64,000 nt of DNA from CBDDKW01 sp965230425 (lineage in GTDB: Bacteria; Pseudomonadota; Gammaproteobacteria; UBA1113): positions 1 through 64,000 of the forward strand of contig CBDDKW010000003.1 of assembly GCA_965230425.1 (NCBI GenBank), written 5' to 3'. The notes below the pieces were generated by a model, which was given only the letters and a program-made list of their open reading frames with translations, was not told the DNA's origin and ran no database searches. Below are positions 14,801 through 20,536 of this stretch, piece after piece. A program made the position numbers and the translations under genes. The stretch's first letter is position 1; every line of letters begins with the position of its first letter.

Positions 14801-17800
14801 TTCGACGGTACTATTCGGTTCAGCGGTACCAGAAACTAAAACGTCATTATCTTCCGCCGCATTAACAATATTATCACCTTCGATGGGGGTATCGATGGTG
14901 GGTGCTAATGGTACATCATTATCGAGTACAATATTTGCTGTAGCGGCTGGTGATGTATTACCTGCAGCATCGGTGGCTGTAGCTGAAATTGCAATAGGAC
15001 CATCATCGAGGCCAGAAATATCCGCTTCATTGCCTAATAAAGTCCACACACCTGCCCCATTCGTCGTCGCTTGGGCCGTGACAAAATTATTGTTCTGATC
15101 GAGGAACGTTACATCAACCGTGCTGTTCGGTTCAGCGGTACCCGACACTAAGACATCATCATCTTCCGCGGCGTTAACAATATTATCCCCTTCAATAGGC
15201 GTATCAATCGTGGGTGCTGCTGGGATACCATTATCTAAGGTAATATTAGTAGTAGCGGCTGGTGAGGTATTACCCGCTGCATCGGTAGCGGTGGCAGATA
15301 CCGTAATCGGACCATCGTCTAAGCCAGAGATGTCAGCCTCATTACCCAATAAAGTCCACACGCCCGCACCATTAGTAGTCACTTGCGCGGTGACCGTATT
15401 GTTGTTTTGATCAGTAAAGGTGACATCAACCGCACTATTAGGCTCAGCCGTACCGGAGACTAAGACATCATCATCTTCAGCGGCATTAACAATATTATCC
15501 CCTTCAATGGGCGTATCAATCGTTGGAGCTGCTGGAATACCATTATCTAAAGTAACATTCGCATTCGCGGGTGGCGATATATTACCTGCACCATCAGTGG
15601 CTGTAGCTGAAATTACAATAGGACCATCATCGAGGCCAGAAATATCGGCTTCATTACCCAGTAAGGTCCATACGCCTGCGCCATTGGTGGTCACTTGCGC
15701 GGTGACAAAATTATTGTTCTGATCGAGGAACGTTACATCAACCGTACTATTCGGTTCAGCGGTACCTGACACTAAGACATCATCATCTTCAGCGGCATTA
15801 ACAATATTATCACCTTCAATGGGCGTATCAATCGTTGGAGCTGCTGGAATACCATTATCTAAAGTAATATTCGCTGTGGCTGCGGGTGAGGTATTACCCG
15901 CAGCATCGGTAGCTGTGGCAGATACGGTAATTGGGCCATCATCTAAACCAGAAATGTCGGCTTCATTGCCTAATAAAGTCCACACGCCCGCGCCATTAGT
16001 CGTTACTTGCGCGGTGACCGTATTGTTGTTTTGATCAGTAAAGGTTACATCGACGGTACTATTCGGTTCGGCAGTACCGGAGACTAAGACATCATTGTCT
16101 TCCGCGGCATTAACAATATTATCACCTTCAATAGGCGTATCAATGGTCGGTGCTAGCGGTACATCATTATCTAAAGTAATATTCGCATTCGCGGGTGGTG
16201 ATATATTACCTGCACCATCAGTGGATGTCGCTGAAATTGCAATAGGACCATCATCTAAGCCGGAAATATCCGCTTCATTGCCTAATAAAGTCCACACACC
16301 TGCACCGTTGGTGGTCACTTGGGCAGTTACGGTATTATTGTTTTGATCAGTAAAGGTCACATCAATGGTACTGTTAGGCTCAGCCGTACCCGACACTAAG
16401 ACATCATCATCTTCGGCGGCATTAACAATATTATCGCCTTCAATCGGGGTATCGATGGTGGGTGCTAGCGGTACATCATTATCTAAAGTAACATTGGCAT
16501 TCGCGGGTGGTGATATATTTCCAGCTCCGTCAGTAGCTGTAGCTGAAATTGCAATTGGACCATCATCGAGGCCAGAAATATCTGCTTCATTACCCAGTAA
16601 TGTCCATACACCAGCCCCATTGGTGGTCACTTGCGCGGTGACAAAATTATTATTCTGATCTAAGAAGGTTACACCAATGGTACTGTTAGGCTCTGCAGTA
16701 CCAGAGACTAACACATCATCATCTTCTGCAGCATTAACAATATTATCACCTTCAATCGGTGTATCAATGGTCGGCGCTAGCGGCACATCATTATCTAAAG
16801 TGATATTAGCAGTAGCTGCTGGTGAGGTGTTACCTGCAGCATCTGTAGCCGTTGCTGATACCGTAATCGGACCATCATCGAGGCCAGAAATATCCGCTTC
16901 ATTACCCAGTAAAGTCCACACCCCTGCCCCATTAGTAGTCACTTGCGCGGTGACCGTATTGTTGTTTTGATCAGTAAAGGTCACATCAACCGTACTATTA
17001 GGCTCAGCCGTACCTGACACTAAGACGTCATTGTCTTCTGCGGCATTGACAATATTATCGCCTTCAATGGGTGTATCAATAGTTGGTGCGGCAGGAATAT
17101 CATTGTCTAAGATGATGTTTGCTGTAGCTGCAGGTGAAGTATTACCCGCAGTATCTGTAGCCGTTGCTGATACCGTAATCGGACCATCGTCTAAGCCAGA
17201 GATGTCAGCCTCATTACCCAATAAAGTCCACACGCCCGCGCCATTAGTCGTCACTTGCGCGGTGACCGTATTGTTGTTTTGATCTGTAAAGGTCACATCA
17301 ACCGTGCTGTTAGGCTCTGCAGTACCTGAGACTAAGACATCATTATCTTCCGCCGCATTAACAATATTATCACCTTCGATGGGCGTATCAATGGTCGGTG
17401 CTAGTGGTACATCATTATCTAAGGTAATATTCGCTGTGGCTGCTGGTGACGTATTACCCGCAGCATCCGTAGCGGTGGCTGAGACAGTTATTGGACCATC
17501 GTCTAAACCAGAAATATCGGCTTCATTACCCAGTAAGGTCCATACGCCAGCGCCATTGGTCGTCACTTGCGCGGTTACCGTATTATTGTTTTGATCAGTA
17601 AAGGTCACATCAATGGTACTGTTAGGCTCGGCTGTGCCTGAGACGAGAACATCATCATCTTCTGCGGCATTAACAATATTATCACCCTCGATAGGTGTAT
17701 CGATGGTTGGAGCCAGCGGTACATCATTATCGAGTACAATATTCGCTGTAGCAACTGGTGAAGTATTACCTGCAGCATCCGTAGCAGTAGCTGATACCGT

Positions 17801-19750
17801 AATCGGACCATCCTCTAAGCCAGAAATATCGGCTTCATTACCCAGTAAAGTCCATACACCAGCGCCATTGGTCATCACTTGCGCCGTAACAGTATTGTTG
17901 TTTTGATCAGTAAAGGTGACATCAATCGTACTATTAGGCTCAGCCGTACCAGAGACTAAGACATCATTGTCTTCCGCGGCATTAACAATATTATCACCCT
18001 CGATAGGTGTATCGATGGTGGGTGCCGCAGGAGGCATATTATCTAAGATAACACCAACAATTGATGGTGGAGATACATTACCTGCAGCATCAGTGGTGGT
18101 TACCGCGATATTGATTGGTCCATTCACTAAGCCAGAAATATCGGCTTCGTTACCTAATAGAGTCCAATTACCTAAATTATCAATATTCACTTGCGCTGTG
18201 ACAATATTATTATTTTGATCGATAAAGCTGACATTAATAGTACCATTGGGTTCACCCGTACCTGAAACTAAAACATCATTATGCTCATTACCATTGACAA
18301 TATTATCAATTTCGATAGGTAAATCGATATTGGGTGATGGAGGAATGATATTATCTAAGAGAATATTTTGTGTGGCTGGGGGTGAAGTATTACCTGCAGT
18401 ATCAGTAGCTGTCACTGATACTGTAATAGGCCCATTATCTAAACCAGAAATATTGGCTTCATTACCTAATAAGGTCCATACGCCAGCACCATTCGCTGTC
18501 ACTTGAGTTGTGACAGTATTGTTACTCTGATCAGTAAAGGTGACATCAATCGTGCTATTAGGCTCTGCCGTACCTGAAACTAAAACATCATCATCTTCCG
18601 CGGCATTAACAATATCATCGCCTTCGATGGGTGTATCAATTACAGGTGGAGGCGGCGCTATATTGTCAAGTTCAACCAAAAAGTTGAATGTTGGCGAAAC
18701 ATTACCAGCTAAATCAGTTGCTGTGCCTGATATATTAATTGGGCCATTAGTTAATCCTGAAATATCGGCCTCGTTACCTAGTAGAGTCCAGTTACCCAAA
18801 TTATCAGTCAGTGCTTGTGTAGTAATTGTATTATTATTTTGATCAGTAAAGGTGAGATCAACCGTGCTATTCGGTTCAGCAGTACCTGTCAGCAGCACAT
18901 CATTATCTTCTGCATCATTAACAATATTATCTGTTTCAACTGGAGTGTCTAGTATGGGTGCATTTGGGGCTATGTTGTCAAGTATTGCTGTTATTGTCGT
19001 TGGACCTGAAGTATTGCCAGCAAGATCTGTTGCAGTAGCTGAAATAGTGACTGGCCCATTATTGAGACCACTGACATCAATATTACCCACTTGCCATTGA
19101 CCATTCAGATCAGTATTGGCAACGGCATTGACGGTGTTACCTAAATTATCCTGTAAAATAAGATTGACTTGAGACAGTGGTTCAGCCGTACCTGTAAGTA
19201 TTAGAGTATTATCTTCAGCAGCGTTAATAAAGTTATCGCCAGCAATAGGCTGGTTGATTGTAGGCGGTCCAGGTGGAACAGTATCTAGATTCTCTGTTAT
19301 AGTCGCAAGGAAATTTTCAAAATCAGCATCTCGGGTATTACCCGATGTGTCACCACCACCTAAAGCACTTTCTTCACGGTCGCGAGTTGGCTCTTCAATA
19401 ATACCTTGAGACTTAATACGAAATGGATTAAGACTATTGGTTGCAGATGACTGTATGGTTAATGCACTGATTAAATCAGCTAAATTAAATACAAAGTCAC
19501 CCACACTCACAGCTTGGATCTCTGAACCAGCCTGGAACATTTGCCCAATAAAATCTACTAAGCGCACGGTTGTACCATCTTCATAGTTAAATACAATATC
19601 GCCATCAGATGGCTCTATATCTGTAGGCTCAGCATTTATAGCTAATAAATCCTTAAGATATTCTGCACTTAGTGTTTTTTGGTCAAGCTCAACATCTTTT
19701 GTAACCTCTGGTTGACCTGGTTTTGAAATCAATACTTTTATTGTCGCCAT
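2888..19750 (-). CDS. Giant BapA/LapA-like RTX adhesin with ~47 Ig-like repeats, type I secreted
   Basis: This 5,620-residue protein is predicted to be a type I secreted surface adhesin. Residues 1-~130 form a cytosolic-looking leader with a DIVFNYEDGTTVRLVDF strand pattern like BapA-prefix domains. Residues ~157-5043 are about 47 Ig-like domains of 104 residues (VSGTAEPNSTVDVTF core, Big_6-like). A Big_9/cadherin-like domain follows (~5045-5125, NDDYNGTDSFTYTV), then a jelly-roll-like segment (~5140-5300), a segment with GVWELTPAQLAGLTI, RTX nonapeptides (~5425-5525, e.g. GGAGDDTLTGGAGSDSF) and a C-terminal type I signal of the VCA0849 class (DTITDFTAGAGGDTLELGD). GGTGA lies just upstream of the ATG. 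No TAAG/PAAG LapG cleavage motif is visible in the leader. No secretion genes adjoin it. Family role (biofilm or host adhesion) is known; the target here is inferred. Confidence 0.93.
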   Translation of the reverse strand: MATIKVLISKPGQPEVTKDVELDQKTLSAEYLKDLLAINAEPTDIEPSDGDIVFNYEDGTTVRLVDFIGQMFQAGSEIQAVSVGDFVFNLADLISALTIQSSATNSLNPFRIKSQGIIEEPTRDREESALGGGDTSGNTRDADFENFLATITENLDTVPPGPPTINQPIAGDNFINAAEDNTLILTGTAEPLSQVNLILQDNLGNTVNAVANTDLNGQWQVGNIDVSGLNNGPVTISATATDLAGNTSGPTTITAILDNIAPNAPILDTPVETDNIVNDAEDNDVLLTGTAEPNSTVDLTFTDQNNNTITTQALTDNLGNWTLLGNEADISGLTNGPINISGTATDLAGNVSPTFNFLVELDNIAPPPPVIDTPIEGDDIVNAAEDDDVLVSGTAEPNSTIDVTFTDQSNNTVTTQVTANGAGVWTLLGNEANISGLDNGPITVSVTATDTAGNTSPPATQNILLDNIIPPSPNIDLPIEIDNIVNGNEHNDVLVSGTGEPNGTINVSFIDQNNNIVTAQVNIDNLGNWTLLGNEADISGLVNGPINIAVTTTDAAGNVSPPSIVGVILDNMPPAAPTIDTPIEGDNIVNAAEDNDVLVSGTAEPNSTIDVTFTDQNNNTVTAQVMTNGAGVWTLLGNEADISGLEDGPITVSATATDAAGNTSPVATANIVLDNDVPLAPTIDTPIEGDNIVNAAEDDDVLVSGTAEPNSTIDVTFTDQNNNTVTAQVTTNGAGVWTLLGNEADISGLDDGPITVSATATDAAGNTSPAATANITLDNDVPLAPTIDTPIEGDNIVNAAEDNDVLVSGTAEPNSTVDVTFTDQNNNTVTAQVTTNGAGVWTLLGNEADISGLDDGPITVSATATDTAGNTSPAATANIILDNDIPAAPTIDTPIEGDNIVNAAEDNDVLVSGTAEPNSTVDVTFTDQNNNTVTAQVTTNGAGVWTLLGNEADISGLDDGPITVSATATDAAGNTSPAATANITLDNDVPLAPTIDTPIEGDNIVNAAEDDDVLVSGTAEPNSTIGVTFLDQNNNFVTAQVTTNGAGVWTLLGNEADISGLDDGPIAISATATDGAGNISPPANANVTLDNDVPLAPTIDTPIEGDNIVNAAEDDDVLVSGTAEPNSTIDVTFTDQNNNTVTAQVTTNGAGVWTLLGNEADISGLDDGPIAISATSTDGAGNISPPANANITLDNDVPLAPTIDTPIEGDNIVNAAEDNDVLVSGTAEPNSTVDVTFTDQNNNTVTAQVTTNGAGVWTLLGNEADISGLDDGPITVSATATDAAGNTSPAATANITLDNGIPAAPTIDTPIEGDNIVNAAEDDDVLVSGTAEPNSTVDVTFLDQNNNFVTAQVTTNGAGVWTLLGNEADISGLDDGPIVISATATDGAGNISPPANANVTLDNGIPAAPTIDTPIEGDNIVNAAEDDDVLVSGTAEPNSAVDVTFTDQNNNTVTAQVTTNGAGVWTLLGNEADISGLDDGPITVSATATDAAGNTSPAATTNITLDNGIPAAPTIDTPIEGDNIVNAAEDDDVLVSGTAEPNSTVDVTFLDQNNNFVTAQATTNGAGVWTLLGNEADISGLDDGPIAISATATDAAGNTSPAATANIVLDNDVPLAPTIDTPIEGDNIVNAAEDNDVLVSGTAEPNSTVEVTFTDQNNNTVTAQVTTNGAGVWTLLGNEADISGLDDGPITVSATATDAAGNTSPAATANITLDNGIPAAPTIDTPIEGDNIVNAVEDDDVLVSGTAEPNSTVDVTFTDQNNNTVTAQVTTNGAGVWTLLGNEADISGLDDGPITVSATATDAAGNTSPAATANITLDNGIPAAPTIDTPIEGDNIVNAAEDDDVLVSGTAEPNSTVDVTFLDQNNNFVTAQATTNGAGVWTLLGNEADISGLDDGPIAISATATDGAGNISPPANANVTLDNDVPLAPTIDTPIEGDNIVNAAEDDDVLVSGTAEPNSTVDVTFLDQNNNFVTAQATTNGAGVWTLLGNEADISGLDDGPITVSATATDAAGNTSPAATANIVLDNDIPLAPTIDSPIEGDNIVNAAEDDDVLVSGTAEPNSTVDVTFTDQNNNMVTAQVTTNGAGVWTLLGNEADISGLDDGPITVSATATDAAGNTSPAATANIVLDNDVPLAPTIDTPIEGDNIVNAAEDDDVLVSGTAEPNSTVDVTFLDQNNNFVTAQATTNGAGVWTLLGNEADISGLDDGPITVSATATDAAGNTSPAATANIVLDNDVPLAPTIDSPIEGDNIVNAAEDDDVLVSGTAEPNSTIDVTFLDQNNNFVTAQVTTNGAGVWTLLGNEADISGLDDGPITVSATATDAAGNTSPAATANITLDNGIPAAPTIDTPIEGDNIVNAAEDDDVLVSGTAEPNSTIDVTFTDQNNNTVTAQVTTNGAGVWTLLGNEADISGLDDGPITVSATATDAAGNTSPAATANIVLDNDIPLAPTIDSPIEGDNIVNAAEDDDVLVSGTAEPNSTVDVTFLDQNNNFVTAQATTNGAGVWTLLGNEADISGLDDGPIAISATATDGAGNISPPANANVTLDNGIPAAPTIDTPIEGDNIVNAAEDDDVLVSGTAEPNSTIDVTFTDQNNNTVTAQVTTNGAGVWTLLGNEADISGLDDGPITVSATATDAAGNTSPAATANIVLDNDVPLAPTIDSPIEGDNIVNAAEDDDVLVSGTAEPNSTIDVTFLDQNNNFVTAQVTTNGAGVWTLLGNEADISGLDDGPITVSATATDAAGNTSPAATANITLDNGIPAAPTIDTPIEGDNIVNAAEDDDVLVSGTAEPNSTVDVTFTDQNNNTVTAQATTNGAGVWTLLGNEADISGLDDGPITVSATATDAAGNTSPAATANIALDNDIPTAPTIDTPIEGDNIVNAAEDDDVLVSGTAEPNSTIDVTFLDQNNNFVTAQVTTNGAGVWTLLGNEADISGLDDGPITVSATATDAAGNASPAATANIILDNGIPAAPTIDTPIEGDNIVNAAEDNDVLVSGTAEPNSTIDVTFLDQNNNFVTAQVTTNGAGVWTLLGNEADISGLDDGPIAISATSTDAAGNTSPAATANITLDNGIPAAPTIDTPIEGDNIVNAAEDDDVLVSGTAEPNSTVDVTFLDQNNNFVTAQATTNGAGVWTLLGNEADISGLDDGPITVSATATDAAGNTSPAATANIVLDNDVPLAPTIDTPIEGDNIVNAAEDDDVLVSGMAEPNSTIDVTFTDQNNNTVSAQVTTNGAGVWTLLGNEADISGLDDGPITVSATATDAAGNTSPAATANITLDNGIPAAPTIDTPIEGDNIVNAAEDDDVLVSGTAEPNSTVDVTFTDQNNNTVTAQVTTNGAGVWTLLGNEADISGLDDGPIAISATATDGAGNISPTANANVTLDNDVPLAPTIDTPIEGDNIVNAAEDDDVLVSGTAEPNSTVDVTFLDQNNNFVTAQATTNGAGVWTLLGNEADISGLDDGPITVSATATDAAGNTSPAATANIVLDNDVPLAPTIDSPIEGDNIVNATEDDDVLVSGTAEPNSTVDVTFTDQNNNTVTAQATTNGAGVWTLLGNEADISGLDDGPITVSATATDAAGNTSPTATANITLDNGIPVAPTIDTPIEGDNIVNAAEDDDVLVSGTAEPNSTVDVTFLDQNNNFVTAQATTNGAGVWTLLGNEADISGLDDGPITVSATATDAAGNTSPAATANIVLDNDVPLAPTIDTPIEGDNVVNESEDDDVLVSGTAEPNSTVDVTFLDQNNNFVTAQATTNGAGVWTLLGNEADISGLDDGPITVSATATDAAGNTSPAATANITLDNGIPAAPTIDTPIEGDNIVNAAEDDDVLVSGTAEPNSTVDVTFLDQNNNFVTAQATTNGAGVWTLLGNEADISGLDGGPITVSATATDAAGNTSPAATANIVLDNDVPLAPTIDTPIEGDNIVNAAEDDDVLVSGTAEPNSTVDVTFTDQNNNTITAQVTTNGAGVWTLLGNEADISGLDDGPITVSATATDAAGNTSPTATANITLDNGIPVAPTIDTPIEGDNIVNATEDDDVLVSGTAEPNSTVDVTFTDQNNNTVTAQVTTNGAGVWTLLGNEADISGLDDGPITVSATATDAAGNTSPAATANIVLDNDVPLAPTIDTPIEGDNIVNAAEDDDVLVSGTAEPNSTIDVTFTDQNNNTVTAQVTTNGAGVWTLLGNEADISGLDDGPITVSATATDAAGNTSPTATANITLDNGIPVAPTIDTPIEGDNIVNATEDDDVLVSGTAEPNSTVDVTFTDQNNNTVTAQVTTNGAGVWTLLGNEADISGLDDGPITVSATATDAAGNTSPAATANIVLDNDVPLAPTIDTPIEGDNIVNAAEDNDVLVSGTAEPNSTVDVTFLDQNNNFVTAQVTTNGAGVWTLLGNEADISGLDDGPIVISATSTDAAGNISPPANANVTLDNDVPLAPTIDTPIEGDNIVNAAEDNDVLVSGTAEPNSTVDVTFLDQNNNFVTAQVTTNGAGVWTLLGNEADISGLDDGPITVSATATDAAGNTSPAATTNITLDNGIPAAPTIDAPIEGDNIVNAAEDDDVLVSGTAEPNSTVDVTFTDQNNNTVTAQVTTNGAGVWTLLGNEADISGLDDGPITVSATATDAAGNTSPAATANIVLDNDVPLAPTIDTPIEGDNIVNAAEDDDVLVSGTAEPNSTVDVTFTDQNNNTVTAQVTTNGAGVWTLLGNEADISGLDDGPITVSATATDAAGNTSPAATANITLDNGIPAAPTIDTPIEGDNIVNAAEDDDVLVSGTAEPNSTIDVTFTDQNNNTVTAQVTTNGAGVWTLLGNEADISGLDDGPITVSATATDAAGNTSPAATANITLDNGIPAAPTIDTPIEGDNIVNAAEDDDVLVSGTAEPNSIVNVTFLDQNNNFVTAQVTTNGAGVWTLLGNEADISGLDDGPITVSATATDAAGNTSPAATTNITLDNDIPLPPTIDTPIEGDNIVDADEDQDVLVSGTAEPNSVVDVTFTDQNNNTVTAQALTNALGVWTLLGNEADITNLDNGTIAVSATATDAAGNTSTAASVNILLDQLIVNNDTANTTEDNSVNIDVLDNDVFNGSPTITGVGTASNGMVIIEPNNTITYVPNDDYNGTDSFTYTVMSNGLTETGTVNVTVVADADPAVLVSPPQALSINNPPMSFESGFTSWSTSNSVAISTDFMGVTPTQGSNMAELTTGPDTQASIESALGLAPGTLDSFSADATDGAYIQTAIQVNAGDTIDIDWNFYNGENAGFIAQGYNDIVVLVVDGVATLLARASDIGGVGFLGWQTQTFNVATDGIIEIGFVIMNVRDTAVDSTLLVDNVRINGQLQYVTPIELNIDAEIISNNPTETLTVQISNVPLTATLSAGNNLGGGVWELTPAQLAGLTITPAIGFTGTINLTVTAISTEPSNNDTANTVDTITVIVGEIDDSVFGTTGNDNITGDANSNIIMGRAGNDTISGGSDGDDVISGGDGVDNITTAAGNDDVSGDAGNDVINTGADADKISGGAGDDTLTGGAGSDSFAWALADQGTIATPAVDTITDFTAGAGGDTLELGDMLQGATIDTLSQYLDFQFNAGNTEISVSPNGDGNVTQTIVLQGVDITAGNTLTEAQIISNLLDNQNLTITS
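4620..19280 (-). repeat. Tandem array of ~47 coding repeats, 312 bp each
   Basis: The array encodes the Ig-like domains of the giant adhesin. The DQNNN codons recur at exact 312-bp steps from 4801 to 18841, giving 46 in-register units. A more divergent first unit lies at about 18970-19280. Units 1-4 (N-terminal) and the last unit diverge; about 42 central units are nearly identical in protein. Two sequence flavours alternate: TDQNNNTVTAQ versus LDQNNNFVTAQ, with linkers DNDVPLAP or DNGIPAAP. Differences between central units are mostly at third codon positions and occur as shuffled blocks, as expected from unequal crossing-over and gene conversion. Confidence 0.95.
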
Positions 19751-19870
19751 ATTTCACCCAAAATTAAGCTGGACTTATATATCAATAGACAAGTTTCCTG
19801 AAAAAAGTTCAAAATATGGAGTGTATCACGCATTGAGACTTTACCCCCTCTCACTTATAAATATAGTCTA

Positions 19871-19891
19871 TTTGCATTATTTCAATGCAAA
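19871..19891. promoter_or_regulatory. Perfect inverted repeat upstream of the adhesin gene, possible operator
   Basis: TTTGCATT, a 5-nt spacer, then AATGCAAA: a perfect 8-bp dyad about 120-140 bp upstream of the adhesin ATG, in an AT-rich stretch that also holds -10-like TATATT. It could be a regulator binding site. The position fits a promoter region but no factor can be named. Confidence 0.3.
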
Positions 19892-19919
19892 TTATAAGAA
19901 ATGGTGTGATTTTTTGTAA

Positions 19920-20244
19920 CTATACCCATAGCGTCTCATATTTAGGGTTTTATAGGGCAGGAATTTTTCGTTAGATAAAGACTTTAAATTGTAGGTAATA
20001 GTAGGCTATTGGCAAAAATAAAAATCCCCGAGGCAAGCCTCGGGGTATTTTATTTACTAGTAATATTTCGCCTGCGCGAACCAAGTTCGCGCGACGGCGA
20101 CTTAAGGGGAGTCTACGCTGACTCCCCTTAAGAATCCCCAAGCGTAAAGTGCCCGCAGCAAGCTGCGGGGAATCAAGTGAAAGTCTTTAGCTGGCGGAAA
20201 ATAACATGCGAGAAAGCCCTAAATATGAGACGCTATGGGTATAG
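19920..20244. mobile_element. MITE-like element, 325 bp with 28-bp perfect terminal inverted repeats
   Basis: Bases 19920-19947 and 20217-20244 are perfect inverted copies (28/28), beginning CTATACCCATAGCG. Inside them the inverted repeat continues imperfectly for about 45 bp more, sharing TAAAGACTTT on both arms. There is no transposase. The centre holds four hairpins: 20026-20045, 20074-20092, 20101-20132 (13-bp arms) and 20152-20169. If the ends are read as TACCCATAG, each side is flanked by TA, as for IS630/Tc1-type insertion; this is an inference. It sits between the adhesin promoter region and a cluster of short repeats. Confidence 0.75.
20026..20045. terminator. Hairpin with flanking A and T tracts, bidirectional terminator-like
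   Basis: CCCCGAGG, loop CAAG, CCTCGGGG, preceded by an A-rich tract and followed by TATTTTATTT. It has the form of a rho-independent terminator readable on either strand. It lies inside the MITE-like element, so it may be cargo of the element and not the terminator of a neighbouring gene. Confidence 0.5.
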
Positions 20245-20273
20245 AGTTAAGGCTTGGTTAAGTTGCGAGATAT

Positions 20274-20300
20274 CCTCTCATGGCTTAGCTAATATGAAAA
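20274..20300 (+). repeat. Truncated copy of the short dispersed intergenic repeat
   Basis: GCGAGATATCC followed by ATGGCTTAGCTAATATGAAAA closely matches the second half of the copy at 20471-20528 (same order, about 80% identical by eye). The GTCAT half is missing. Confidence 0.5.
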
Positions 20301-20315
20301 TATGTTATAACAAGA

Positions 20316-20375
20316 TAGTCAAATCGGAAGGAGATTCTTCGCTGCGGCTAAAGCCACAGCTCTGAATGACAGTAT
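20316..20375 (-). repeat. 60-bp dispersed intergenic repeat with hairpin, copy 1
   Basis: On the minus strand this reads ATACTGTCATTCAGAG, hairpin, GAAGAATCTCC, then CCGATTTGACTA. It aligns without gaps to 59498-59557 at 48 of 60 positions. The hairpin stem GCTGTGGC/GCCGCAGC (loop TTTA) differs from the other copy by paired, compensatory changes. Confidence 0.75.
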
Positions 20376-20400
20376 TTTTTGAGTAATATAGCATAGTTGC

Positions 20401-20448
20401 TGTCAAATCATAGGGAGATCCTACGTGCTTCGCACTCAGGATGACAAC
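20401..20448 (-). repeat. Short dispersed repeat, short-hairpin variant
   Basis: The minus strand reads GTCATCCTGAG, hairpin GTGC-GAA-GCAC, GTAGGATCTCCC, then ATGATTTGACA. It has the same GTCAT...GAG / ATCTCC / ATTTGAC framework as the 60-bp copies with a shorter stem. Confidence 0.6.
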
Positions 20449-20470
20449 TCTATTGCAAATTTTGGCAACA

Positions 20471-20514
20471 ATGCTGTCATATCGAGCACAGCGAGATATC
20501 CCCCTATGATTTAG
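20471..20514 (+). repeat. Short dispersed repeat, variant lacking a long hairpin
   Basis: ATGCTGTCATATCGAG, then AGCGAGATATCCCCC, then ATGATTTAG. It shares both ends of the 60-bp repeat. With the copies at 20274, 20316 and 20401 it makes a four-copy cluster upstream of the adhesin gene and downstream of the 517-residue gene. Confidence 0.6.
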
Positions 20515-20536
20515 TTAATATGAAAAATTGATAAAA

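Noticed and set aside
4191..19100. A ladder of plus-strand ORFs of 67-111 codons repeating every 312 bp
   Set aside because: They are antisense frames of the adhesin repeats; their periodicity and shared sequence follow from the repeat unit and none has a convincing ribosome binding site.
4620..19280. Regular repeat array considered as a CRISPR or satellite
   Set aside because: The 312-bp unit is wholly coding, in frame and Ig-like; there are no short identical repeats with unique spacers.
20177..20365. 62-codon plus-strand ORF
   Set aside because: It spans the right end of the MITE-like element and two dispersed repeats, and has no ribosome binding site or protein-like composition.
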